From IMG/VR virus record IMGVR_UViG_3300027852_000129, positions 1 to 31,291 of that record: a stretch of 31,291 bases of DNA; one strand, written 5' to 3'. Shown piece by piece: positions 12,793 through 20,232 of this stretch (positions are counted from its first letter, which is position 1; each line of letters opens with the position of its first letter). The stretch comes from a virus. Below the pieces are notes generated by a model. It saw only the letters and a list, made by a program, of their open reading frames with translations. It ran no database searches and was not told where the DNA came from. A program made the position numbers and the translations under genes.

Positions 12793-13045
12793 ATATCATT
12801 CTTATCAACGCGCTCTACCACTGAGCTACCCGCCTTCAGTTCAATAAAAGGTTTTGGTAAGCGGGACTGGATTCGAACCAGTGACTTCATTTTAAAAACG
12901 ACCTCTTGTCTTCCAGTTACTTCGTTTCTCACACTGAGGGGCATAAATCTCTCAAGTATGAGTCACGGACATTGTTTGCAAACTCAGTTTGTTTCCGTTC
13001 CGTGTAGGTTAGTCTCAGTCTCAGTCTATCCCCTATGGGATCAGT
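12793..13045 (-). other. Structured flanks of the tRNA-like halves
   Basis: Beyond the halves, AAGAATGAT (12795-12803) can pair with GTCGTTTTT (12895-12903), nine pairs with three G-U. This extends the presumed anticodon stem between the two ends. Further up, 12904-13045 holds several small stem-loops (ATCCC-ATA-GGGAT; CACGGA with TCCGTG; CTCA-TACT-TGAG) and a GACTGAGACTGAGACTA tract. GAGACTA followed by ACGG recalls part of a group I intron core, but I could not find a matching TAGTC strand or a P1 helix. No ORF is supported here. Confidence 0.35.
12807..12892 (-). tRNA. Candidate circularly permuted tRNA (3' half before 5' half)
   Basis: Reading the minus strand, the 3' half comes first. 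It has a variable loop AAGTC (12884-12888), a T-arm ACTGGTTCGAATCCAGT (12867-12883), acceptor strand CCCGCTT (12860-12866), discriminator A and encoded CCA (12856-12858). After a 20-base spacer comes the 5' half: acceptor strand AGGCGGG (12829-12835), TA, and a canonical D-arm GCTCAGTGGTAGAGC (12812-12826). The two acceptor strands pair over all seven positions (one G-U). CGTT (12807-12810) pairs with AATG (12889-12892) where the anticodon stem should be. Neither half has its normal partner on its other side. The anticodon cannot be read with confidence. The alternative is two degraded adjacent tRNAs. Confidence 0.55.
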
Positions 13046-13789
13046 TTAGCCTTGGATATATCCGAAGATCTCCTTGGCAATGCTTAGATCTTTGACGTCG
13101 ACGGTATTCGCACGTTGGCGAGCCTTCTTGACAGCAGAGATCATTTTGTCACACCGTCGCAGCATAGCAGATTTCTCGTGCGGCGTAATCATGCTTGACG
13201 TATGTACAGTTTCAATTCGGGCGACTGGAACATCTTCGTTCCATTTCTCCACCTGAGCTGGATGCTGGGCAGTTGCCTCAGCGACAGTCAAGAACTTGAG
13301 CGTCTTCTCACCCTTCATCGCAACGGTCGGTTCAGACCGATAAACTCCAGAACCGAGATTGGCGTCTTCAGACCACTTGATCGACATCTCAAGTGTTGGA
13401 ATAACCATAATCATTTCTCGGACAGATTTAAGGCGGCTCTCCATACCCAAGAGGAAAGTTGCCGGAACATCTTTCAAGATAGTGGTTCCATCTACGACCA
13501 AATCTGCTCGAGCGCGGCCATTGGCTTCTTCAAGTTGCAGAAGCGCATCGTAATGACGTCCAATGCTTTTGAAAGCGTGATCAAGCTTATCAGAGACTGT
13601 GGTCACCATCTGCTTGCTTTCAGCCGTGTTTTCACCTTCTCGCCCACTGTCAAAGAAAGCTACGGTCTTTGATGATCCACGAAAGTGATCCGCTTTCTTA
13701 CCAAAGACTGCACTAGTCTCGTTGGTCACCGCCTGCGCGGTGTTGGTTGTGTCGGCCATGACCGCCAGCAACTCGTGAAGTTTAGCCAT
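13046..13789 (-). CDS. DUF7873-like conserved protein, 247 aa
   Basis: The 247-residue sequence follows the pattern of a conserved phage and bacterial family that I know as DUF7873. It opens MAKLHELLAVMADTTNTAQA, continues 'FGK', 'ADLVVDGTTILKDVPATFLL' (about residues 98-117), and a region around ITPHEKSAMLRRCDKMISA near the C-terminus. The function is not established. It is first in the unit from 13826-13866, and the tRNA-like RNA follows its stop within about 140 bases. The start follows TGGAGATATACAA. Confidence 0.6.
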   Translation of the reverse strand: MAKLHELLAVMADTTNTAQAVTNETSAVFGKKADHFRGSSKTVAFFDSGREGENTAESKQMVTTVSDKLDHAFKSIGRHYDALLQLEEANGRARADLVVDGTTILKDVPATFLLGMESRLKSVREMIMVIPTLEMSIKWSEDANLGSGVYRSEPTVAMKGEKTLKFLTVAEATAQHPAQVEKWNEDVPVARIETVHTSSMITPHEKSAMLRRCDKMISAVKKARQRANTVDVKDLSIAKEIFGYIQG

Positions 13790-13825
13790 TTGTATATCTC
13801 CAGTATTTGTTATTCTGATATATAT

Positions 13826-13866
13826 AACTTACGCGCAGGTGCAAGGTAAGACAACTTCTACTTGTC
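13826..13866 (-). promoter_or_regulatory. Promoter with palindromic operator, copy 8
   Basis: GACAACTTCTACTTGTC at 13850-13866 is an imperfect palindrome containing the stop codon of the upstream gene. The -35 box is TTGTCT, the spacer 17 bp, the -10 box TAAGTT (13826-13831), followed by a TATATATA run. It drives the gene at 13789, the tRNA-like RNA and the 219-aa gene. Confidence 0.75.
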
Positions 13867-14127
13867 TATCTGAGTGCCTTTTAATCCACCTATTGGTCTT
13901 CTTGGTTTATAGATTTCTATGGTTAGGCCGTTAACACTGTCCCAGCATTCCAGATCTGGATGATCCTCTGCCCATTTCTCTATTCGGAGGTCTTTTATCC
14001 AGTCCCAATTCATAAAGAAACAATGACCTTTACTTTGTTGAAAGTGACCCCATGTCTCTCTAGCCTGGAACGGTACTTTTCCACCCATAGATTTGAGCAG
14101 TTTTTCCTTCAGTTCTTCGTGAGTCAT
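13858..14127 (-). CDS. Hypothetical protein, 89 aa
   Basis: Unknown 89-residue protein (MTHEELKEKLLKSMGGKVPF). It has Trp and His residues in the middle (ARETWGHFQQSKGHCFFMNW) and a basic C-terminus ending KGTQIDK. I chose the ATG at 14127 because GGGAGAACACG precedes it; an upstream TTG at 14154 has no such site. Its TAG is inside the operator at 13850-13866. It is co-transcribed with the DNA ligase. Confidence 0.6.
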   Translation of the reverse strand: MTHEELKEKLLKSMGGKVPFQARETWGHFQQSKGHCFFMNWDWIKDLRIEKWAEDHPDLECWDSVNGLTIEIYKPRRPIGGLKGTQIDK

Positions 14128-14159
14128 CGTGTTCTCCCACAGATCGAAAATCAATATTA

Positions 14160-15119
14160 CTATGTCGGCGAAAACAGATCCAGCTGCTCTGTATCCATGT
14201 CGTCTGGGTCACGGAAGCCCAAGAAGGTTGGAAATCTCGGCTTGTCTTTTATACCGACATTGAAATACTTCATTTTTACGATTTTATCAATATAGTCTTG
14301 TCGGCGATCCCACACTTTTTGGCGGATCTCGTCGTCTAGTCCTGTTCCAACTCTGCACGTGAAAGGAGTTCCGTCCTCGAAGCTTCCACTAACTTCAAGA
14401 GCGCCGAGAGTGTCCTTGCCGATAAGGTTCTCTTTATGCCCTGAGCGTTCCGTGTGACCGAGATTATCAAGCGTGGCTTCATTGGCATTGTGCATCTGTT
14501 CGTGGAAGTCGAGGATTTTGCATTCTGTGTCAATCCAGCCACCTTCTTTCATTTTTATGCATTCGCACTTCACAGGTGAGCCGCGTCCATATTTGTAATA
14601 AGCCTGCGGATCTCGGAGGATGATACCCTCCTGCCCTTGGGCAATCATTTCCTCATGAAACTCGTTCACGTCTTCCATGGTCTCCAATAACCTAGTTTCT
14701 GCGGCTTCCATACGAGGTTGATCATGACTACTCATAGTCCATTGTCCAGCCACAGACTCAACCATATCGAAACGCCGTTCAAATATATCTGGTTCGTCCC
14801 ATTTATCAAATACATAGAATGTGAACATATCCAGTTTATCATAACTCATTACAAAGCTACTAGTTCTCTGGAAGCATCCTTCTGCTGTTGGGTCCCCGCA
14901 GATTATTTCCCCATCCATACCTTCTAAGAAATCTTTATTCCAGGAAACCCACGATTGGACCTCAGCTGATCGAACAGGTTTGATACTACGAGTCCACGCA
15001 ATACCGTCACGAATAAATACGCGAATTCCGTCATACTTGAGTTGGCCCAAGAGAGGACCTTCCTCCAGCTTCTTCGCTACTTTAGTTGCGTCGTACTTGC
15101 CCGCTAGCATTGGTTTCAT
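14160..15119 (-). CDS. ATP-dependent DNA ligase with clamp-binding tail, 319 aa
   Basis: This is a small single-subunit ligase that seals nicks, for example between Okazaki fragments. The nucleotidyl-transfer motif KYDG gives the adenylated Lys at residue 28. Further motifs are visible: DGEI (about 69-72), FTFYVFD, EGIILRD (about 170) and KCECIKMKEGGW. A C-terminal OB-fold follows. The last residues read EQLDLFSPT; QLDLF (312-316) fits the bacterial sliding-clamp binding motif QL(S/D)LF. It is first in the unit from the promoter at 15146-15186. Length fits T7-like minimal ligases (about 300-360 aa). Confidence 0.9.
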   Translation of the reverse strand: MKPMLAGKYDATKVAKKLEEGPLLGQLKYDGIRVFIRDGIAWTRSIKPVRSAEVQSWVSWNKDFLEGMDGEIICGDPTAEGCFQRTSSFVMSYDKLDMFTFYVFDKWDEPDIFERRFDMVESVAGQWTMSSHDQPRMEAAETRLLETMEDVNEFHEEMIAQGQEGIILRDPQAYYKYGRGSPVKCECIKMKEGGWIDTECKILDFHEQMHNANEATLDNLGHTERSGHKENLIGKDTLGALEVSGSFEDGTPFTCRVGTGLDDEIRQKVWDRRQDYIDKIVKMKYFNVGIKDKPRFPTFLGFRDPDDMDTEQLDLFSPT

Positions 15120-15145
15120 GTGATATATCCTAATTCTATGGTTTT

Positions 15146-15186
15146 ATTGTACCAAATAACCAGCAGCTTGACCAAACCTTTATATC
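15146..15186 (-). promoter_or_regulatory. Promoter with 17-bp operator, copy 9 (variant)
   Basis: GACCAAACCTTTATATC at 15170-15186 is a diverged copy. The minus strand still gives a -35 box TGGTCA, a 17-bp spacer and a -10 box TACAAT (15146-15151). It precedes the ligase gene. Confidence 0.65.
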
Positions 15187-15197
15187 CACGCTTCCGG

Positions 15198-15298
15198 AGG
15201 CCGCATATGGCAGGGCAGGGCATAGGGTGCGGCCTGTGGTGGTGCTGGTGGTACGGTAGGGCGCTAACGCGCCTCTAGCGCGTCTACAGCGTGTCTAG
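15198..15298. other. Hairpin-rich gene-free stretch
   Basis: Between the ligase promoter and the ctrA partner gene lie an 8-bp inverted repeat (AGGCCGCA 15198-15205 with TGCGGCCT 15228-15235) and a GGCGC-TAAC-GCGCC hairpin (15260-15273). Near-repeats of TAGACRCGCT follow. No T-run, no ORF. It is more GC-rich than the ctrA region next to it. Confidence 0.45.
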
Positions 15299-15585
15299 TT
15301 TTGGTATATTTCCACCATCACGGTCGAAATTATCTTTAATATTGGTCTTATGGACCTCGCGCTTATATTCTGAGCTTTCCCTATTGATTCTACTGTTTTA
15401 TTGTTCATAGAAGATATCAGAAACCTAGTTCCAAATTCTCCAATATGCCTACTGATTTCTTTTTCTTTTTCAGTTGGATTTTTCACGTTAGAAAAGAATC
15501 TGGTCAAAGCATCTAACTCTTCAAAAGAGAAAGAGACACTATAAGGTCTTTCTGACATTAATGCAGGAATAATTGAATTTTTCAT
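15295..15585 (-). CDS. Hypothetical protein coupled to ctrA, 96 aa
   Basis: The 96-residue, mostly helical protein ([20 protein letters not shown]) is translated with ctrA through an ATGA overlap (15582-15585), which suggests a linked role. It has no HTH that I can defend and no match to the CtrA partner SciP. The DNA is AT-rich like ctrA and unlike the stretch downstream, suggesting that the pair was acquired together. It could modulate the regulator, but that is inference from position. Confidence 0.6.
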   Translation of the reverse strand: MKNSIIPALMSERPYSVSFSFEELDALTRFFSNVKNPTEKEKEISRHIGEFGTRFLISSMNNKTVESIGKAQNISARSIRPILKIISTVMVEIYQN

Positions 15586-16259
15586 TCTGGATCACGGAGT
15601 ACGTATCCCCGTCCCCATACTGTCTCGATATAGTTTTCGCCACCTGTGGCTGATTTTATTTTGTTACGCAACTTGCATATGAATACGTCTATTATTTTGA
15701 GTTCTGGTTCGTCCATGCCGCCGTATAGGTTATTTAGGAAAACTTCTTTGGTCAATATCGTATTTTTACGCAAGGAAAGTAATTCCAACATTTGGTATTC
15801 TTTACCTGTTAGTGGTACTATCTTGTTTCCTGAACTAACAGTTTTTTCATCCAGGTTTACATCAATAGAACCAGTCGTAATGATAGATTGTGGGTGTCCA
15901 TTGGAACGACGGACGATTGCCTGGATGCGAGCCGCCAGTTCTTCGCGATGAAAAGGTTTGGTCAAATAGTCATCAGCCCCGAACCCAAACCCCTTAATTT
16001 TACTTTCTGTGTCATCATCAGAGGTTAAGAACATTATAGGAGTTGAGAGGCCAGCAGATCTGATCTGACGCAAGACTTCATAACCACTGATGTCAAATAA
16101 ACTAGTATCCAACAAAATTAGATCATAATCATAAATTGTCGCTAACTCAACACACTGTTCCCCTGAATCAGTTGTGAAAGTTTTAAATCCAGCGTGAGTT
16201 AGCATTAGATCAACACTATTCGAGGTTGTTTCATCTTCTTGGGCAATTAGAACTATCAT
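15582..16259 (-). CDS. ctrA: CtrA-type response regulator, 225 aa
   Basis: Receiver domain (about residues 1-120) plus OmpR/PhoB-type winged helix (about 125-225). The sequence follows alphaproteobacterial CtrA closely: YDYDLILLD with phosphoacceptor Asp51, ADDYLTKPF, and the near-invariant stretches [16 protein letters not shown] and [14 protein letters not shown]. Differences lie in the receiver: E8-D9 in place of D8-D9, and LTSDDD in place of the usual Ser/Gly loop. I start at the ATG at 16259, after AGGAGAAAGTTA; upstream codons lack a site and do not fit CtrA. CtrA binds TTAA-N7-TTAA and controls replication and division in the host. A phage copy could redirect the host cell cycle or phage transcription. 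The DNA is AT-rich. Confidence 0.92.
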   Translation of the reverse strand: MIVLIAQEDETTSNSVDLMLTHAGFKTFTTDSGEQCVELATIYDYDLILLDTSLFDISGYEVLRQIRSAGLSTPIMFLTSDDDTESKIKGFGFGADDYLTKPFHREELAARIQAIVRRSNGHPQSIITTGSIDVNLDEKTVSSGNKIVPLTGKEYQMLELLSLRKNTILTKEVFLNNLYGGMDEPELKIIDVFICKLRNKIKSATGGENYIETVWGRGYVLRDPE

Positions 16260-16286
16260 TAACTTTCTCCTGTTATGCTTATATTT

Positions 16287-16324
16287 ATAATAACACACTA
16301 GTTGGCAAAGACTAGCTATTTAAT
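16287..16324 (-). promoter_or_regulatory. Promoter with diverged operator, copy 10 (ctrA)
   Basis: The core CTATTT of the operator is retained in AAGACTAGCTATTTAAT (16308-16324), overlapping the TAG of the upstream gene. The -35 box is TAGTCT, spacer 16 bp, -10 box TATTAT (16287-16292). It serves ctrA. Confidence 0.55.
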
Positions 16325-16623
16325 TCTCTGTGATGACTAATAAATTCCCACGGTCCTATGAAATAATCTTTCCAGTTAGATTTTAGTGTTTCCACAGATT
16401 CTCCTAATTCTGAAAATGGATCGAGATAATCATGAGTTCCGTTAGCGAGCATTTGTATTTGACCGAAACAGATATCGTTCTGCTCTTCGCAAATCACATG
16501 CTTAAATCCACCGTCCTCTGTAAAGTGAGTGAATACCAAATCAAATATATCAATGTCGGCGATTTTTAATTTTTCCGCGTCTCTTAGGTACGGACAATCA
16601 AAACAAGGTGATTCACAAGCCAT
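16312..16623 (-). CDS. Cys-rich CxxCP protein, 103 aa
   Basis: The N-terminus [15 protein letters not shown] and a later [11 protein letters not shown] give five Cys in a spacing seen in small phage proteins with 'PCxxCPFR ... CAG', probably a metal site. The start at 16623 overlaps the TAA of the primase gene (TAATG), with AAAGG upstream; in-frame codons further up lie inside the primase gene and are unlikely. The C-terminus ends in the operator of ctrA. Function unknown; a Zn-binding accessory replication protein is possible from position only. Confidence 0.6.
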   Translation of the reverse strand: MACESPCFDCPYLRDAEKLKIADIDIFDLVFTHFTEDGGFKHVICEEQNDICFGQIQMLANGTHDYLDPFSELGESVETLKSNWKDYFIGPWEFISHHRELNS

Positions 16624-19025
16624 TAAAAGGGAACCTTTATTTCTCCGAGTTCTAATTCCACAGGAGACGGCCATTCTCGTTCACCATATAATTTATCCCA
16701 TGTTTTACGACACTGCTCTAAGGTCCCGAGATCATAATGGTAAAGTCTTTTCTTAACTCTGTGAGACTGACCTGTCTCTTGATCATACTCTTCAACGGAA
16801 ACCCGTTTTTGCATTTTGTTTATATGTGGAACCACCCTGTTTAGAAAGCGACCCAAGAGAGTCGCGTTCCCTCTTCGAGCAAACTTCCATTTGTCAGCAT
16901 AGTTTGTATAGTCTTTTTCTAGAAGTTCAGTTTGAACATCACGTTGCCAGCTATCATGACCTTCAAGAATATATCCATCCCATAGCTTGTGATACCACCA
17001 TTCCTCTTCAACGCCCATTGACATAAGTTTCTGCTCTTGTAGTGCATCTGTCTGTGGTACGTTGCGAACTTCAAATCCCTCTAAGTCGACGTTTTGAAGA
17101 TGGTATAGAAGTGCTTCATATCCACCATTTTCCATTTGGGCTGTTAGTGATTTAAAGAACTTTGAGTCTTGCTTACGGTTCTCGCCCATATCTAGGACGA
17201 AGTAACGTCTTTCATCTCCAGTTGCTCTAATGACATGTGGATCGTTGGAAGCCATGATGAGGTGAACATAGTTGGGATAGGGTTCGGTGTCGATGCCCTT
17301 GGCTTCAATTGGAATACTGTCCTCAGTAATAAGCATCTTGAGAACACTTTCATGTCGCTTATCACCAGCGAAAAAAGCCTCATCCGCAAACAAAGATATG
17401 ACATCTCGTAAGTGAGCGTTGAAGTTTCCGACAAGGTGTGAAGGATTAGCAACGTGTAGATGGTGTCTGCCAAAGAGCCGCCCGAAGGTTCGTGCGAAAT
17501 AGCCTTTACCAGTACCCTTACCTCCTCGGAGGACAATCGCAACTTCTCCTGGACTTGCAGGCGTTTGAACAACTCTTGCCATCCACTTAATGAGGTAGTC
17601 ATAATGTTCCTCGTTTCCACTACATACGTTTTCTTTCAGATGTTCTAAGTATATAGAACAATCTCCAGGGATTGGTTCCACATTAAATCCTCTCCATAGA
17701 TTATAAACTCCAGGCTGATCACCCTGTGGCATGAACTTCATCGTATCATATTGCCTGCGCATACGATGATTAATCCAGTATTTACCCAATGGGACGTTCA
17801 CTGGTTCACCTTTGTCAGTGGAGCCAATATTCACTTGGATATTTCCATACCGATTACGGATATCGTCGAAACTTGACATGGTGATGCGACTGCGGTGGAG
17901 TACGTCATCCTCGATCTCCTCAATGACACGACACTTTCCTCCGATGTTACCAATAATCGCATGTCTATCATTCATCTTGGTGAGGTTAGGATCCTCGCTA
18001 TATTCTTTGGCCCGTTTAATCTGGCGGATAGCATATTTCTCGGCTCCACCCTTGAGCTCCACGACACTGCTTGCGATCCCCCATTCAGGATCTGTTAAAA
18101 TAGCAAATATTACTCCGTCTGGAACATTGCAGCGAGCAAGAGCACATACGCAGTCAAACAACCAAGCTGATCTAGAGTTGTCTCCCTCCTTCGGTTGATC
18201 AGGATGCTGTCCTTGGGCAATGATAACCTTAACTCTATCAGGGACATCCCAGACATCAAGTTCACTAAGATCTGCGATTTTCTCTACATTTCCAGGGATA
18301 TCAACTTTTACACCGTATTCTCCACCATCGTGGCGTCCCGGACCAGTAGTCTGAACCGATTGTGCTTTTTTGAAGTCTTCTAATGGATAGACATTTTTCT
18401 TATCAAATTCCAGTAACTTAGCAAGTTCCTTAGTGCGACCTTTCTTTAGTTTCTTGGCATCTGGTACATTTACCGTTCCAGGAAGGCGCATGATGCGATC
18501 TACGTTATGACAATGGTCGCCTCCGAAGATCTGTTCTAATCGTTTGTTATAGAGTTCGAACTCTAACCACGCTGCTTCTGTCCCATCTATCCTGACAGGC
18601 TTATCTATTTTCCAGAAAGCTTGATAACCACCGCCCGAGAATATAATTACAGTGGGTTTCGGAATTCCTTTTGGTAGACGGTCAGTTAGTATACCCAAGG
18701 CGCGTTCTCGTTCCTCGGTTAGGTCTTGCCCCTCTGCTGGGTCTATGTCAATATGCAGCCAATGGGCTTCGAACATATCCTCTTTGTTTGGCTTCTTAAC
18801 TTTATTTGATTTTAGAAAAGCGAGGTTCGGCTGGTTCACTGTAAAGTAAATGTTCCGTTCGCCGTTATACTTGTCCAACCAAAAGAGACATTCCTCAATG
18901 GAATTTGGACCGAAAGGCTTTGTGTCAATGGCCTTCCTGTCTGTCTGAATTGCAGTAAGTAACCACGGACCCTTCGGATAAAATTTCTTTAGGAAATCAA
19001 CTGATCGTTGAGACTCACCCTTCAT
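16623..19025 (-). CDS. Primase-helicase (PrimPol plus SF3-like helicase), 800 aa
   Basis: The N-terminal third has the primase-polymerase pattern: HIDIDP (91-96), SGGGYQAFWKI (130-140) and DRIMRLPGT (176-184). The C-terminal part is a superfamily 3-type AAA+ helicase: Walker A GGKGTGKG (501-508), acidic Walker B region FADEA (546-550), sensor LIMASND (589-595) and GDERRYF (603-609) with the arginines. This architecture matches the large NrS-1-like phage primase-polymerases with a DUF5906-type helicase. It would lay primers and unwind DNA at the fork. It overlaps the HTH gene upstream by 11 bp; AGGAG precedes its ATG. Confidence 0.85.
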   Translation of the reverse strand: MKGESQRSVDFLKKFYPKGPWLLTAIQTDRKAIDTKPFGPNSIEECLFWLDKYNGERNIYFTVNQPNLAFLKSNKVKKPNKEDMFEAHWLHIDIDPAEGQDLTEERERALGILTDRLPKGIPKPTVIIFSGGGYQAFWKIDKPVRIDGTEAAWLEFELYNKRLEQIFGGDHCHNVDRIMRLPGTVNVPDAKKLKKGRTKELAKLLEFDKKNVYPLEDFKKAQSVQTTGPGRHDGGEYGVKVDIPGNVEKIADLSELDVWDVPDRVKVIIAQGQHPDQPKEGDNSRSAWLFDCVCALARCNVPDGVIFAILTDPEWGIASSVVELKGGAEKYAIRQIKRAKEYSEDPNLTKMNDRHAIIGNIGGKCRVIEEIEDDVLHRSRITMSSFDDIRNRYGNIQVNIGSTDKGEPVNVPLGKYWINHRMRRQYDTMKFMPQGDQPGVYNLWRGFNVEPIPGDCSIYLEHLKENVCSGNEEHYDYLIKWMARVVQTPASPGEVAIVLRGGKGTGKGYFARTFGRLFGRHHLHVANPSHLVGNFNAHLRDVISLFADEAFFAGDKRHESVLKMLITEDSIPIEAKGIDTEPYPNYVHLIMASNDPHVIRATGDERRYFVLDMGENRKQDSKFFKSLTAQMENGGYEALLYHLQNVDLEGFEVRNVPQTDALQEQKLMSMGVEEEWWYHKLWDGYILEGHDSWQRDVQTELLEKDYTNYADKWKFARRGNATLLGRFLNRVVPHINKMQKRVSVEEYDQETGQSHRVKKRLYHYDLGTLEQCRKTWDKLYGEREWPSPVELELGEIKVPF

Positions 19026-19413
19026 GCCAGAACTCCTCTAGCTTATGAGAAGGCGCTTTCCCATTCTCCATGAGATTGTACCAATAGCGAGTGATATCCA
19101 TAAGATCGGCGCATTCCTGCTGCGTCCAACCAGATCGGCGACGCCAGATCATACATTTCTCATGTGGTTCCAACGGTAATATCGAGAACATGAACGGAAG
19201 GAACTCCAGTGTATCATCAGCTTCTCTGATGCTGTACTCTCTTCTCCTTAGCTTAAATGACTTACACATTACCTTCTGACTGATACCAAGTCGTCGGCGG
19301 TAAATTAACGCGCGTTCTCCCGAAGATAGCTCAGTAATTTCTCCGTCTCTAGACCGTTCGGGAAATACAGTTCCGCATTCTTTATCATTTCCGGCCTCGT
19401 CATGTTGTCCCAT
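19015..19413 (-). CDS. Tandem helix-turn-helix protein, 132 aa
   Basis: Two Xre-like helix-turn-helix units are visible: ALIYRRRLGISQKVMCKSFK (about residues 34-53) and CMIWRRRSGWTQQECADLMD (about 85-104). They share the 'R-R-R-x-G-(I/W)-(S/T)-Q' start. The start at 19413 follows AGGAAGAGAAGTT; the in-frame codon at 19455 lacks a site. The gene overlaps the nuclease gene by about 109 bp, which is unusual, yet both frames keep family features. Dimerising HTH proteins bind palindromes, so it is a candidate reader of the repeated operator. Confidence 0.6.
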   Translation of the reverse strand: MGQHDEAGNDKECGTVFPERSRDGEITELSSGERALIYRRRLGISQKVMCKSFKLRRREYSIREADDTLEFLPFMFSILPLEPHEKCMIWRRRSGWTQQECADLMDITRYWYNLMENGKAPSHKLEEFWHEG

Positions 19414-19727
19414 AACTTCTCTTCCTTGATTTTCTTCCCCGACCAAAAGAACCATGACTTGCTAACTTGCGCACAGACTAGGGCCAAGCCGCCCCTGTGT
19501 TCTCGTCTCCAAAGCCAGACCTGCTGCTGCTGTGATAAGGGGTGTCCGAATTTCACTGGCTTGACATCTGCTGTCTTGGGCCAGTACTTCATCCACTTGC
19601 ATTCAATCCACCCGCCTATAAAATTAATATCCGGTATTCCAAGTCCAGTAGACGGGCTTTCGATAGCCACTGCGTCAAGTGGTTTAAGCTTCTTAACCAA
19701 ATTGGAACGTGAACTTGCTTCGGACAT
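19305..19727 (-). CDS. PD-(D/E)XK nuclease (VRR-NUC-like), 140 aa
   Basis: The core pattern is intact: Glu23 in AIESPS, Asp33 in GIPDIN, then GGWIECK with Glu42 and Lys44. These are the D-x(n)-E-x-K catalytic residues of PD-(D/E)XK nucleases, here of VRR-NUC or resolvase type. A Trp/Arg-rich segment follows (QQQQVWLWRREHRGG). I place the start at the ATG at 19727. The longer frame begins with a TTG inside the promoter at 19741-19781, and an AAGGG site lies ahead of 19727. It probably processes branched or recombination intermediates next to the primase. Confidence 0.75.
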   Translation of the reverse strand: MSEASSRSNLVKKLKPLDAVAIESPSTGLGIPDINFIGGWIECKWMKYWPKTADVKPVKFGHPLSQQQQVWLWRREHRGGLALVCAQVSKSWFFWSGKKIKEEKLWDNMTRPEMIKNAELYFPNGLETEKLLSYLRENAR

Positions 19728-19740
19728 ATCGTGAACCCTT

Positions 19741-19781
19741 ATATTAGGCGGCAGAGGGGCATTTGACAAGTTCTACTTATC
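19741..19781 (-). promoter_or_regulatory. Promoter with 17-bp operator, copy 11
   Basis: GACAAGTTCTACTTATC at 19765-19781 overlaps the TAA of the dCMP deaminase gene. The -35 box is TTGTCA, spacer 17 bp, -10 box TAATAT (19741-19746). It drives the nuclease, HTH, primase and Cys-rich genes. Confidence 0.8.
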
Positions 19782-20232
19782 GGGGAATTACCTCTAATTC
19801 TACCCCTGCTTCGTTGAACATAGATTTGGAGATTTCAATCTCTTTTGCCCACCGTTCGGCGTAATCACTAGCCAAATCCTGAGACACGACCTTCTTGATG
19901 CCGTGCTGAATAATCAGTCCACAGCAAGCGCAACAAGGGAACTCAGTGGTGTAGAGAGTGGCGTCCTCGAACCCAAGGAGAGGTCTTTCTAGCTGCATCC
20001 TTCTCGCACCTGCGACCAGTGCGTTGGCCTCGGCATGGATCACCCTTGGATACTTCTGGGCACGATCTTTCCATCGATCTGTATAATTATGCACACCTGT
20101 CGGAAATTGGTTCCAGCCAGTGGAGAACACCATGCCCTCAAGAACAATCACCGATCCCACCTTCGTTGAGGGATCAAGGCTATTTCTGCTGGCTTTAACA
20201 GCATGTCCCATGAACATGTCATGAATGCTCAT
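19777..20232 (-). CDS. Deoxycytidylate (dCMP) deaminase, 151 aa
   Basis: Zinc-dependent deaminase that turns dCMP into dUMP, the substrate of thymidylate synthase. The catalytic motif HAEAN gives His66 and Glu68. The second motif PCCAC gives Cys100 and Cys103, completing the zinc site. The length (151 aa) fits the family. It shares the operon with the thymidylate-synthase homologue, so the two steps are linked. Its ATG overlaps the exonuclease stop (20229-20232). Confidence 0.88.
   Translation of the reverse strand: MSIHDMFMGHAVKASRNSLDPSTKVGSVIVLEGMVFSTGWNQFPTGVHNYTDRWKDRAQKYPRVIHAEANALVAGARRMQLERPLLGFEDATLYTTEFPCCACCGLIIQHGIKKVVSQDLASDYAERWAKEIEISKSMFNEAGVELEVIPR

Noticed and set aside
12795-12903. 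Two-piece permuted tmRNA as known in Alphaproteobacteria
   Set aside because: The gene order fits, but the 5' half has a full canonical D-arm, which tmRNA lacks, and I found no tag reading frame ending in an ALAA-like sequence nearby.
12673-13045. Permuted group I intron around the tRNA halves
   Set aside because: GAGACTA followed by ACGG is suggestive, but no matching TAGTC strand, no P1 helix at the 5' exon and no clear P4-P6 could be found by eye. Left as a test, not a call.
13202-13672. 156-aa rightward ORF opposite the DUF7873-like gene
   Set aside because: Antisense to a well-supported gene, no ribosome site, no motif.
15295-15585. SciP, the known CtrA-binding regulator
   Set aside because: The sequence lacks the SciP pattern that I recall; only its position next to ctrA suggested it.
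15120-16330. CtrA binding boxes (TTAA-N7-TTAA) near ctrA
   Set aside because: No exact box was seen by eye; spacings found (for example N10) do not match.
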